The notes under the pieces are model-generated. The model saw nothing but the letters and a program-made list of their open reading frames with translations. It was not told the origin of the DNA and made no database searches. 54,532 bases of DNA from Pseudomonadales bacterium (GTDB taxonomy: Bacteria; Pseudomonadota; Gammaproteobacteria; Pseudomonadales; Azotimanducaceae): contig JAHRVQ010000065.1 of assembly GCA_019090615.1 (NCBI GenBank), forward strand, positions 1-54,532, written 5' to 3'. Shown in pieces: positions 1 to 6,646 of the stretch. The position numbers and the translations under genes are program-made. Position 1 is the stretch's first letter. Each line of letters starts with the position of its first letter.

Positions 1-81
1 TATCGTCTACTAACAACACGGTTTTCGACGGTGTTCTTCCTACAGAGGACTTTCACCTCATTAGTTCATGCCCATGCTGGG

Positions 82-159
82 CGTACACAAACGAAATCAC
101 GCGGATCAATTTTACGTTCCTGCGTCACTACAAATTGTCCGGTGTTTCGGACGTTAAAC
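82..159 (+). other. Candidate attC site of a preceding integron cassette
   Basis: The right end carries GTTAAAC (153-159), matching the attC core GTTRRRY. Upstream, GCGGATCAATTTT (101-113) is nearly complementary to AAATTGTCCGGTG (133-145), giving a bulged stem as in attC sites. The left core is degenerate. The sequence before it (1-81) is probably the 3' end of a preceding cassette; I could not choose its reading frame. Confidence 0.5.
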
Positions 160-174
160 GTCTCGGAGGTATAA

Positions 175-567
175 ATGGACTCGTCAAAAATTGAGGCTGG
201 TTGGCCAAATGCTCTCCGTTGGTTTCTTGTGCAAAACCTTCAGAGCTTTACTCCGTGGCACTTTATCGATGAGCCGCTAGAGTTTGAGTTTGCAGCCAAA
301 GCGTTCCGACGGGAAGATGTAAGCAATGGAGAAGTCTTCGTCTTTGCTAGTCGACAAGATAACGATGACTTCGCTGGTATAGAAATCATTGACGGAAAAC
401 TAACTGATAAAGTTTTGTACTTTCATCCGGTTTTTGGGACTGGTGCATCGGATCGCTCATGGAATATCGTGAACGAAGTGTTTGAGGATGTCTTTGAATT
501 TGTAGCAAAGCGCGTAATCCCTGACATGAAAGACTGGGCTTTAGATGAAGATGCGAATGATTTATAA
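175..567 (+). CDS. Cassette-encoded hypothetical protein, 130 aa
   Basis: I do not recognise the family with certainty. The protein is acidic and soluble, with no signal peptide or membrane segment, and alternates aromatic-rich strands (FVFASRQDNDDF, KVLYFHPVFG) in a way loosely reminiscent of SMI1/KNR4-type (SUKH) folds. The start is supported by an excellent Shine-Dalgarno GGAGGT at 165-170. It is the only gene of its cassette, lying 21 bp after one attC core and ending 6 bp before the next candidate attC, which is the usual layout of an integron cassette without its own promoter. Function is unknown; an immunity or antitoxin-like role is only a guess. Confidence 0.75.
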   Translation: MDSSKIEAGWPNALRWFLVQNLQSFTPWHFIDEPLEFEFAAKAFRREDVSNGEVFVFASRQDNDDFAGIEIIDGKLTDKVLYFHPVFGTGASDRSWNIVNEVFEDVFEFVAKRVIPDMKDWALDEDANDL

Positions 568-573
568 AGGGCC

Positions 574-767
574 GTTTAACAAGCGACTGTGATTAAAAAC
601 AAGCCCTGCCACCAAAAATATTTAAGCAGGTTTGGGCTTCACTATAATCGCTTTTTAATGTTGACTGAAATAGTGTTATTTGGATCATACAAGGCCATGA
701 AAAATCGCCCACAAAAAGCCGTGGGCTGGACGCTCGTAAACTCGCGCCTTTTATGGCGGCGTTAAGC
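574..767 (+). other. Candidate long attC site
   Basis: It begins with GTTTAAC (574-580, RYYYAAC type) and ends with GTTAAGC (761-767, GTTRRRY type), just after one cassette gene and just before the next. At about 194 bp it is long for an attC. The interior holds a separate hairpin (AAGCCCTGC near 599, pairing with GCAGG and GGGCTT near 628-641) that may act as a terminator. Overall pairing of the two halves is only partial. Confidence 0.45.
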
Positions 768-782
768 GCCTTCGGAGAATTT

Positions 783-1229
783 ATGCAGTTTACAGGATTG
801 CTAGGAAAGCAGCTTAAGGACGATTCGGTTATGGAACTCCTTGAGCACTTTGATATTGATGTGGTTTATGACTTTGATAGAACACATGAGGGAATGGAAG
901 ATGTGTACTGGGCTGCTTCTCAAGAAAACGGCTTCCAGTTCAGGTTCGATGAAACTCAAAAATTGGACGTAGCTTTTCTCTACATGGTAGCTCGCGAAGG
1001 CTTCACTCCAATACCGCATAGCGAAATAGACGTACCGATATATGAGTCATTTGCCGTTGCCAAGAGTGCATTTGAAAAAGAAGGTCTAGAGTTTGTAAAT
1101 AGTCCTGGTGAAGACCAGGATGACAAATGGTACCAACGCTGGATTAAAGCAAATCGAGGGTCATTTACTACTCACTACGAATTTAAAGATAATAAACTGC
1201 GCATGATCACACTTAGCTTAGTAAAGTGA
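783..1229 (+). CDS. Cassette-encoded hypothetical protein, 148 aa
   Basis: The family is not firmly recognised. The protein is soluble and acidic, with the central pattern YDFDRTHEGMEDVYWAA then FQFRFDETQKLDVAFLY, which resembles small immunity-type proteins found beside bacterial toxins and in cassettes; that comparison is from memory and weak. I chose the ATG at 783 because GGAG lies at 774-777 with correct spacing, whereas an in-frame ATG at 753 falls inside the attC site and would belong to the previous cassette. The gene is followed 9 bp later by a clear attC. No toxin partner is visible in this cassette. Confidence 0.75.
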   Translation: MQFTGLLGKQLKDDSVMELLEHFDIDVVYDFDRTHEGMEDVYWAASQENGFQFRFDETQKLDVAFLYMVAREGFTPIPHSEIDVPIYESFAVAKSAFEKEGLEFVNSPGEDQDDKWYQRWIKANRGSFTTHYEFKDNKLRMITLSLVK

Positions 1230-1238
1230 GGAAATTGC

Positions 1239-1314
1239 GCTTAACAAGTTTGGCAATTGGGACCGCTAAAAGCGCTGCTTCGCAGCAACGCGGCCCATTC
1301 CAAAAGCGTTAGCC
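1239..1314 (+). other. attC recombination site
   Basis: This is the clearest attC of the array. Left core GCTTAAC (1239-1245), right core GTTAGCC (1308-1314), 76 bp in total. The inner arms TTTGGCAATTGGGACCG (1249-1265) and CGGCCCATTCCAAA (1291-1304) pair with one- and two-base bulges, leaving an apical hairpin GCTGCTTCGCAGC. Bulged asymmetric pairing is the hallmark of sites folded for the integron integrase. Confidence 0.8.
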
Positions 1315-1333
1315 TTCTTATGTATCCTAAAAA

Positions 1334-1858
1334 ATGAACCAGATAATAGAAACGGAACGCCTGATATTACGAGCTTTCAACAAAAGTGACATTGATCCTC
1401 TATTTGAAATACAACGCGACACGGAGGCGATGCGACATACTTTTTGTGCAACGACTAGGGATGATTCAGAGCGCTACCTACGAGCATATTCATACAAACT
1501 AAACGAGAATGGCTTCGCTCCTTGGACAGTGTGCCTTGATTCAATAGCTCATGTTATAGGTTGGGGTGGCTTGAGTATCGATCCATTTGAAGCGGGCTAT
1601 GGAACAGAAGTATCGTATTTTTTCCATAAGGAGTATTGGGGGCAAGGATTCGCTAGCGAACTAGTCCGCGCGTCTGTAGTGCATGGATTTACTAGTTTGA
1701 ATTTGGATGTCATAGGCGCGTTTGCGCGAAATGATAATCTTGGTTCTATTCGCGTTCTTAGGAAGTGTGGTTTCAATCTTCTTGGTTATAATCAAGACTT
1801 GCAGAGAAACCAATATGAAATTAAACAGGTACCAGAAAACTACAGGCATACAAGGTGA
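1334..1858 (+). CDS. GNAT N-acetyltransferase, RimJ/RimL type, 174 aa
   Basis: Predicted to transfer an acetyl group from acetyl-CoA to an amine, either a protein N-terminus or a small molecule. The start ETERLILRAF is the classic beta-1 of the RimJ/RimL branch. The acetyl-CoA binding region is EYWGQGFASELVRA at about residues 98-111, followed by the usual ARNDNLGSIRVLRKCGF helix and strand. Length is normal for the family. It is the only gene of its cassette; the stop codon TGA overlaps the left core of the next attC. Acetyltransferases are common integron cargo, sometimes giving antibiotic resistance, but nothing here identifies the substrate. Confidence 0.85.
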   Translation: MNQIIETERLILRAFNKSDIDPLFEIQRDTEAMRHTFCATTRDDSERYLRAYSYKLNENGFAPWTVCLDSIAHVIGWGGLSIDPFEAGYGTEVSYFFHKEYWGQGFASELVRASVVHGFTSLNLDVIGAFARNDNLGSIRVLRKCGFNLLGYNQDLQRNQYEIKQVPENYRHTR

Positions 1859-1926
1859 TTAACATCGTTCGCTACGCTCACCGGGAACTCCAAAAGCACT
1901 GCTTCGCAATTGTCGTCCCGTTATCA
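1857..1926 (+). other. attC recombination site, compact
   Basis: GTGATTAAC (1855-1863) pairs with GTTATCAC (1920-1927) with one bulge; inside, CGGGA pairs with TCCCG. The apical segment AAAAGCACTGCTTCGC resembles the equivalent segment of the attC at 1239-1314. It separates two acetyltransferase cassettes. The left core overlaps the stop codon of the upstream gene. Confidence 0.65.
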
Positions 1927-1942
1927 CGACGTTTTGCATCAG

Positions 1943-2422
1943 ATGGGTAACATAGAACTGCAAATTCAACTTGATGATCTCACTGGTACTGAGATAGCAG
2001 AATTCCTAGAGGAACATATTTCTGACATGAAGTCGGTCTCGCCACCAGAGAGCAAACATGCCTTAGATCTCGAAGGATTAAAATCCCCCGATATAACATT
2101 TTGGTCCTTTTATGCAGATGAAAGATTAGTTGGATGTGGGGCACTCAAGGAGTTAGACGCGTCAAATGGAGAGATTAAATCAATGCGAACTAGTCCTGTC
2201 TTTAGAGGGGCTGGTGTGGGGGCATTTATCCTTTCCCATATATTGGAAGAATCTAAAAACCGCAGTTATCGTAAAGTTAACTTGGAAACCGGTTCTATGC
2301 ATTTTTTTGAACCCGCGAGGAAACTCTACGAAAGATTTGGTTTCGTAACATGTGAACCATTTGCAAACTACCAGAAAGACGCCAACAGTGTATTCTACGC
2401 AAAAGTTTTGGGGTCGGAGTAA
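1943..2422 (+). CDS. GNAT N-acetyltransferase, 159 aa
   Basis: A second cassette acetyltransferase, of a different branch from its neighbour. Visible features are the strand ERLVGCGALKEL, then GEIKSMRTSPVFRGAGVGAFIL, which contains the acetyl-CoA pyrophosphate loop R-G-A-G-V-G, and the C-terminal motif ARKLYERFGF. This pattern fits YjhQ/PaiA-like acetyltransferases. The start is taken as ATG 1943, just inside the new cassette; an in-frame TTG at 1910 lies inside attC. The last codons and stop lie inside GGGGTCGGAGTAAA (2410-2423), a sequence resembling the ends of RAYT-linked elements, so the original C-terminus and attC may have been replaced. Confidence 0.8.
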   Translation: MGNIELQIQLDDLTGTEIAEFLEEHISDMKSVSPPESKHALDLEGLKSPDITFWSFYADERLVGCGALKELDASNGEIKSMRTSPVFRGAGVGAFILSHILEESKNRSYRKVNLETGSMHFFEPARKLYERFGFVTCEPFANYQKDANSVFYAKVLGSE

Positions 2423-2438
2423 AGTGCCAGAGTAAACG

Positions 2439-2474
2439 CGGTCTTGTAGGGTGATAATCTTACATGTTAGACCG
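2439..2474. terminator. Hairpin after the last cassette gene
   Basis: CGGTCT-TGTA and TACA-tgtt-AGACCG form an interrupted stem around GGGTGATAATCT. The right flank is GTTAAAA. It could be a weak terminator, or part of a degraded attC or of a RAYT-linked palindromic element; I cannot decide between them. Confidence 0.4.
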
Positions 2475-2550
2475 TTAAAATCTGGTGGTGTGGCGTGGTA
2501 TTTGAGTTTAATTTTTGAAGCTTCTTCAGATATTTGGGGTCAGAGTGAGA

Positions 2551-2860
2551 GTGCGCACCGTGACTGGCGATCAATCTAGCGGGTTCAAGTCCCGTCCGAG
2601 GAATTTCTCATTCACCTCGGTAGTACTGCGAAACATCGCATGAGTAATTGTGCGGTGTAAGCGCCGCGAAGGCGAAATTACAGGCCGCAACGTAAGTGAA
2701 GCTGTATCAGCCTCGTTAATCAATCGAGGATGTCGACCTTTTGCGCTGAAGGGGAAGACGGACACTCACTACTCAATAATGAGATTATCCAGTGAGATCC
2801 TCCGGGGTATTGGGTGTGGCATGTTGAGAGAAAAAGCGGACACCCTGGATTTCTAACAAT
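2551..2860 (+). mobile_element. Probable group II intron fragment (5' RNA domain, no maturase)
   Basis: The segment starts with GTGCG, the group II intron 5' end consensus. It then shows stretches I associate with domain I of bacterial group II introns: GCGGGTTCAAGTCCCG (2580-2595), GCAACGTAAGTGAAGCTG (2687-2704) and GTGAGATCCTCCGGGGTA (2792-2809). No reverse transcriptase/maturase frame follows; sequence resembling the intron stops near 2860 and ordinary genes begin. It lies directly behind an integron cassette array, where IIC-attC introns often insert, but the class here is not established. The identification is by remembered motif resemblance and needs a covariance-model search. Confidence 0.45.
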
Positions 2861-2904
2861 AAAAGGGACATCCAAAAATTATAAAGCTTTGAAAATTCTT
2901 CTCA

Positions 2905-2926
2905 AAGCCCTGCAATTGCCGGGCTT
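2905..2926 (-). terminator. Terminator-like hairpin after the toxin gene
   Basis: AAGCCC (2905-2910) and GGGCTT (2921-2926) enclose a ten-base loop, 14 bp beyond the 3' end of the minus-strand toxin reading frame. On the minus strand the stem is followed by TGAGAAGAATTTTC, so the T-tract is weak. Confidence 0.5.
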
Positions 2927-2939
2927 CTTTGTATCTGAT

Positions 2940-3231
2940 TTAGGGCAAATCTTCTGGCGCAAAATCCCGCCGCTTATGGATCACGGCAAGCACATAACAT
3001 TGCCCGTTTTTAACTTCGTACATAACCCGATAAGAATAAATGTGAAGCTCTTGAATCTCAGGCTTGGCCACTTCTGGCACTATCTTCCCGACATTGGGCG
3101 GCATCGTTAAGGATGTCAGTCTTCTCTTGAATCTCCTGGGCGACTTTTTTAGCGTAGTGCCTGGAGTCTTCAACAATAAAATCATGGATATATTTTAAGT
3201 CAGCTCTGGCAGGCTTCGTCCAAATCACCAT
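2940..3231 (-). pseudogene. RelE/ParE-family toxin, frameshifted
   Basis: The C-terminal half reads MPPNVGKIVPEV then YSYRVMYEV and VLAVIHKRRDF, the typical core of ParE/RelE toxins, which poison gyrase or translating ribosomes. The N-terminal half is in a different frame: from ATG at 3231 it reads MVIWTKPARADLKYIHDFIVED then KKVAQEIQEKTDILND, which also fits the family. The two halves would join as ILND-MPP, and the break at about 3104 is best explained by loss of one AT from an ATAT. The ATG overlaps the antitoxin stop codon, the usual toxin-antitoxin layout. It is probably inactive unless the shift is a sequencing error. Confidence 0.75.
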
Positions 3232-3419
3232 GAATCAATATCTCGCTTTAACTCATGACTGGTAAGGGTATCTCCGCGTTCAATGGCTTCTCGCCCTTTG
3301 CGTACTTTATCGAGAATGTAGAGTCGGTACATGATCTCTTCCATGTCGGCATTCTCGGGAACTTGGTTGATTGCGTCTAAAGCGTCTTGTTTAGCAGCTT
3401 GCATACGGTTGCCTCTCAA
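3225..3419 (-). CDS. Antitoxin of a ParE/RelE-type module, 64 aa
   Basis: A short, charged protein with the pattern ADMEEIMYRLYILDKVRKG followed by SHELKRDI. This is the usual shape of small antitoxins encoded directly upstream of ParE/RelE toxins: a DNA-binding or dimerisation part and a tail that wraps the toxin. Its stop codon overlaps the toxin start. It ends up as an orphan antitoxin, because the toxin frame is broken. The broken XRE gene just upstream (3-bp gap, same strand) suggests a former three-gene unit. The family name within antitoxins is uncertain. Confidence 0.7.
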   Translation of the reverse strand: MRGNRMQAAKQDALDAINQVPENADMEEIMYRLYILDKVRKGREAIERGDTLTSHELKRDIDSW

Positions 3420-3421
3420 AA

Positions 3422-3780
3422 TTAGACGCTGACGGCGTCATCAAAGGGTTGGAGTACAGATTGCATTTTTTGTTTGGCAATCATCGCATCGATACGTTTA
3501 ATTATGGCTTCTTGGTCGTCATCGTCAAAATGTTCTACAGCGCGGAAGCGTTTAAATAATCGGTTGTTGGCCAGGGGGTTATCTTCCATGGGGTTGCCGG
3601 TTAGCAGGTAGTCTATCGTGATTGCCAGGGTATCCGCGAGCTTAATCAGCATCTCCGCAGGGGTAAGTTAAGTCCGCTCTCGTACTTGTTCAGTTGCTGG
3701 AAACGTATCTCCACCTTAGCTGCCATCTCTTTTTGAGACCAGCGCTTCTGCTTGCGCAGCTCCTTGAGCCGCACACCAAA
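3422..3780 (-). pseudogene. XRE-family HTH regulator, frameshifted and 5'-truncated
   Basis: Two frames together give a standard XRE repressor. FGVRLKELRKQKRWSQKEMA followed by FQQLNKYESGLNLP is the helix-turn-helix; it continues, after one missing C near 3665, as PAEMLIKLADTLAITIDYLLTG and an acidic tail to 3422. The family start is missing: the homology begins abruptly at 3780, where RAYT-like sequence (GGGGGACAGTTTACC) adjoins. The insertion or deletion that brought in the transposase therefore removed the promoter and start. It probably once regulated the toxin-antitoxin genes just downstream. Confidence 0.75.
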
Positions 3781-3786
3781 GCGCTA

Positions 3787-4302
3787 TCGGGGGACAGTTT
3801 ACCTATTAAAACAGCGATATATGGGGTGGCGTTAACAATGCAATATCTCGGTAGATTATATATTCGGTATTTCAATAACCACTACAACAGGACAGGAACG
3901 CTATTCGAGGGAAGATTTAAAGCATGTTCGGTACAGCAAGATGATTACTTCCTGTTTTGTCAAAGGTACATTGAACTCAATGCAGTCCGCGCGCGCATGG
4001 TCAACGAACCGGCAGAGTATGTCTGGTCGAGTTATCGTACCCATTGCTTTGGAGAAACAGTTGATATGTGGTCGCCACATGCTCAATACACCAGACTAGA
4101 TAGTGAACCTATGCAAAGGCAACGGTGCTATCGAGCACTTTTTAATCTGGTGCTTGAGGAGAAAGTGATCGCGGAAATACGGCATGCCGTTAACACAGGG
4201 TTTGTATTAGGCACGGGAGAATTCAAACGACAAGTTGAACAACTAACAGGAAAAAGACAGCGGTTGTTGAAGAGAGGACCTAAGAAAAAACAAAACAAGT
4301 GA
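3787..4302 (+). pseudogene. RAYT / Y1 tyrosine transposase (IS200-like), N-terminally truncated
   Basis: From about 3838 the reading frame matches REP-associated tyrosine transposases: MQYLGRLYIRYFNNHYNRTG then LFEGRFKACSVQ, YIELNAVRARMV and PAEYVWSSY, ending in a basic tail RGPKKKQNK. The N-terminal part that carries the HUH nucleophile-supporting motif and PNHYHLL-type segment is absent, so single-strand cleavage activity is not expected. The left junction GGGGGACAGTTTACC abuts a truncated XRE gene. Downstream, TTTTTACCCTGACCC (4348-4362) looks like an element end and is an inverted partner of GGGGTCAGAGT at 2536. Confidence 0.75.
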
Positions 4303-4347
4303 CTTGTGATTTGACATTTGGTCTAGCGGAATTTCAGATCAATAGAG

Positions 4348-4383
4348 TTTTTACCCTGACCCGAATGGCATACGAATGGCATA
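4348..4383. repeat. RAYT-type element end and 11-bp duplication
   Basis: TTTTTACCCTGACCC (4348-4362) is approximately the reverse complement of the GGGGTCAGAGT (2536-2546) and GGGGTCGGAGTAAA (2410-2423) motifs on the other side of the RAYT remnant. It is followed by a direct repeat CGAATGGCATA x2 (4362-4383), possibly a slippage duplication or a target-site trace. Confidence 0.45.
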
Positions 4384-4498
4384 ATGCATATAGCGCTTTT
4401 ACTGCGATCCCTTTGTAATAAACAGCTGCAATCCATGCAGCTCGAAGCTCAATTATAGACCAGATTTAGTAGTTACCCAGCAACATAAAAGGATATAA

Positions 4499-4588
4499 AT
4501 GGGCATGAAAGGACCTATAATGCCTGCCTCCAAAAGCCACCCATCGCTAAAGAAATGGGTTAAACTTGGCGCTGTCAGCAACTTATGA
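4499..4588 (+). CDS. Possible small protein, 29 aa
   Basis: An ATG with AAAGGA at a good distance (4487-4492) opens a 29-codon frame: MGMKGPIMPASKSHPSLKKW and a short tail. It is basic, with no signal peptide. I do not recognise it. It lies alone in the 460-bp gap between the RAYT remnant and bolA, where nothing else is visible apart from the element end at 4348. A chance frame is quite possible. Confidence 0.25.
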   Translation: MGMKGPIMPASKSHPSLKKWVKLGAVSNL

Positions 4589-4762
4589 CCGCCGGCAATT
4601 TAATGTCTGGAGTGGCAAACAGGCTGCGCTTATACGAATTAGCGCTGCGAATTTCAGTGACGTTTTTTTGCCTTAATTTTATCCCTAATTAAAGAGTCGC
4701 ATCCGCGTATATGGACCTGATTCAAAGAATCGCTGGCTGGATATTTTGAAGGAAACCAATCA

Positions 4763-5041
4763 ATGAATATGCACGACATCATTACACAAAAAATAACAAC
4801 TGCATTAAGCCCCACACAATTCGAGATTATCAACGAAAGCCACTTACATGCTTCGCATATGGATACCACTAACAATAATACCCATTTTCGCCTTATTATC
4901 GTTGCTGAGGCTTTTGAGGCACTTCGCGCCGTTCAAAGGCATAAACTGGTATACAAAATACTTGCTGAAGAAATGCCGACGCCTATTCATGCGCTGGCTT
5001 TAAACCTTAAAGCGCCTTCAGAAATCACCAGTAAATTGTAA
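4763..5041 (+). CDS. bolA: BolA family protein, 92 aa
   Basis: BolA proteins partner monothiol glutaredoxins to handle Fe-S clusters and influence cell shape and stress responses. The sequence has the signature ESHLHASH, THFRLIIVAEAFEA, QRHKLVYKILAEEM and IHALALNLKAP, covering the whole single KH-like domain. The conserved histidine of the C-terminal loop region is present in QRHKLV. The start is ATG 4763 with GAAGGAAA upstream; a second in-frame ATG two codons later is possible. It stands alone on the + strand. Size is normal for BolA, and true BolA is favoured over IbaG, which lacks this long N-terminus. Confidence 0.9.
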   Translation: MNMHDIITQKITTALSPTQFEIINESHLHASHMDTTNNNTHFRLIIVAEAFEALRAVQRHKLVYKILAEEMPTPIHALALNLKAPSEITSKL

Positions 5042-5151
5042 GGCAATCGACTTTCAGGCAGTCGAGCACTAAACCTGTGCAAAGCACCTCAGCCAGGGAG
5101 CAGGTAAACGCGAGGCCGCCCGATGGCTTTCCAGCCAAGACTTAAGGCGCG

Positions 5152-5808
5152 TTAGACATAACGTTCAATTTCCCTTAACAGCAACGCCATGTTATCAAAA
5201 GTATGATGCGCACCGCTGTTGCGCAGTCTGTTTTCATCCATCAGCTCAGAATAACCAAATACGGTCATTCCTGCCGCAACGCCGCCTTCTACGCCTAATG
5301 GGCTATCTTCAATCACCAGACATTTTGATGGATCTGAGAAACCCATGTTTTGTGCGGCATGCAAATAAATATCGGGGTACGGCTTACCAAAAGCAACATC
5401 AGAGGTACTATAAATATTACCAGCAAAAAACTGCAGCAGACCCGTCTTGCCTAAAGTGACCTGCATTTTTTCATAAGAGCCACTTGAGGCGACACAATAC
5501 GGGATTGAAATTTCGCTCAGCACGCTGGCAATGCCATTAACAGGCATAAGTGATTTTTTTAGCGCGGTTGTAATTTTATTCTGATACGTCAACTCAAGGT
5601 CACTGGGCGGTTTTTCGCCTAACATTTGTTCGACGATTTTCATGCACTGACTTGACGAATGACCCACAAAGTGCTGAAACATATCTTCAAGACTTAAAGA
5701 CAATCCGCACACCTCATTCAGCACTTTTGCAAAAACTTCGTTTGCAATGCGTTCACTATCAACAAGCACACCATCACAATCAAATATTACCAATTCAAAT
5801 TTATTCAT
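5152..5808 (-). CDS. HAD-superfamily phosphatase (subfamily IA), 218 aa
   Basis: Predicted cytoplasmic phosphatase or phosphomutase acting on a small phosphorylated metabolite. Motif I is FDCDGVLVDSE with nucleophile Asp10 and acid/base Asp12; motif II is the VASSG region; the lysine of GKPYPDIY is motif III; VIEDSPLGVEGG is motif IV. An alpha-helical cap (about residues 15-85) marks subclass IA. It resembles E. coli YieH (6-phosphogluconate phosphatase) and beta-phosphoglucomutase relatives, but the substrate cannot be read from sequence. A similar gene lies 62 bp upstream on the same strand, suggesting a duplicated pair in one transcript. Confidence 0.85.
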   Translation of the reverse strand: MNKFELVIFDCDGVLVDSERIANEVFAKVLNEVCGLSLSLEDMFQHFVGHSSSQCMKIVEQMLGEKPPSDLELTYQNKITTALKKSLMPVNGIASVLSEISIPYCVASSGSYEKMQVTLGKTGLLQFFAGNIYSTSDVAFGKPYPDIYLHAAQNMGFSDPSKCLVIEDSPLGVEGGVAAGMTVFGYSELMDENRLRNSGAHHTFDNMALLLREIERYV

Positions 5809-5870
5809 AAATTTCTCCTGCCAACAAACACCTGGGGAAACACTGACTAAGGACCGACGGCTGTTTCGCG

Positions 5871-6542
5871 TCAGGATGAAATATTTGGCGAGTCCATTTG
5901 TTGCAATTTCATAAGCAACTTTGGTAGCTCTCTCAAGTCACTAAATGCGCGATAGGTTTTACTATTTGCCTCAACAGGCTTTGATGAAAAATGTAGTACC
6001 GTAATACCCGCCGCCTTAGATGCTTCGACGCCCGCCGGACTATCTTCGACAACAATGCATTCATCAACGCCAACCCCCATTTGACAAGCCGCGTATAAGA
6101 ATAAATCAGGCGCAGGCTTCCAGGCACCAATTTCATAGGCGCTATATAAATTAGTAGCAAAATAATCCGCAAGACCAGTTATTCGTAAAGCATCTTTTAT
6201 TTTTGCCAACGGCCCATTCGAGGCGATACATATCCTGTCAACGAGGGGCGGCTCAAGCTGCGCCAATACTTCAATCGCGCCGGGAATGGGTTGCAACGCC
6301 TGCTCGAATATTCTCGCTAATCGCCGTCGATAAACTACCTCAAAATCCTTCGGTATTAGACACTGGAACCGGCTTTCTATATCGATAAGAATTTCGGCAA
6401 GTTTCCCACCGTGATAACGATCCGTAAGCACTTCCAGGCTTTCGTTTATTTCAGGCAATAACTCAATTAAGGCGCGACTGCCTAACTGCTCACTATCTAC
6501 CAGCGTCCCATCAAGATCAAAAATAATACATTTAAGGTTCAT
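5871..6542 (-). CDS. HAD-superfamily phosphatase, YieH-like, 223 aa
   Basis: Same family as its downstream neighbour and probably co-transcribed with it. Motif I FDLDGTLVDSE gives nucleophile Asp9 and Asp11; IASNGPLAKI is motif II; WKPAPDLFLYAA carries the motif III lysine; VVEDSPAGVEAS is motif IV. The ASNGP and WKPAPDLF stretches match E. coli YieH more closely than the downstream copy does, so a sugar-phosphate phosphatase is likely. The two proteins differ at many positions, which argues for an old duplication or two recruitments rather than a recent copy. Confidence 0.85.
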   Translation of the reverse strand: MNLKCIIFDLDGTLVDSEQLGSRALIELLPEINESLEVLTDRYHGGKLAEILIDIESRFQCLIPKDFEVVYRRRLARIFEQALQPIPGAIEVLAQLEPPLVDRICIASNGPLAKIKDALRITGLADYFATNLYSAYEIGAWKPAPDLFLYAACQMGVGVDECIVVEDSPAGVEASKAAGITVLHFSSKPVEANSKTYRAFSDLRELPKLLMKLQQMDSPNISS

Positions 6543-6646
6543 CTATCCTGTCTCGGCACCTTTAAGCGAGGGATGCATTAAGCGAGCAGCTCAATTAAGG
6601 CATGACAGCCTGGCCACGCATTGAGTAAATTACATTACTCGGCAAA

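Noticed and set aside
2439-2474. A fifth attC after the last acetyltransferase
   Set aside because: GTTAGAC is present but no matching RYYYAAC core or bulged stem lies upstream.
2576-2600. tRNA-like T-arm GGGTTCAAGTCCC
   Set aside because: No anticodon or D-arm and no acceptor stem lie at the correct distance upstream; the segment fits better as part of the group II intron-like region.
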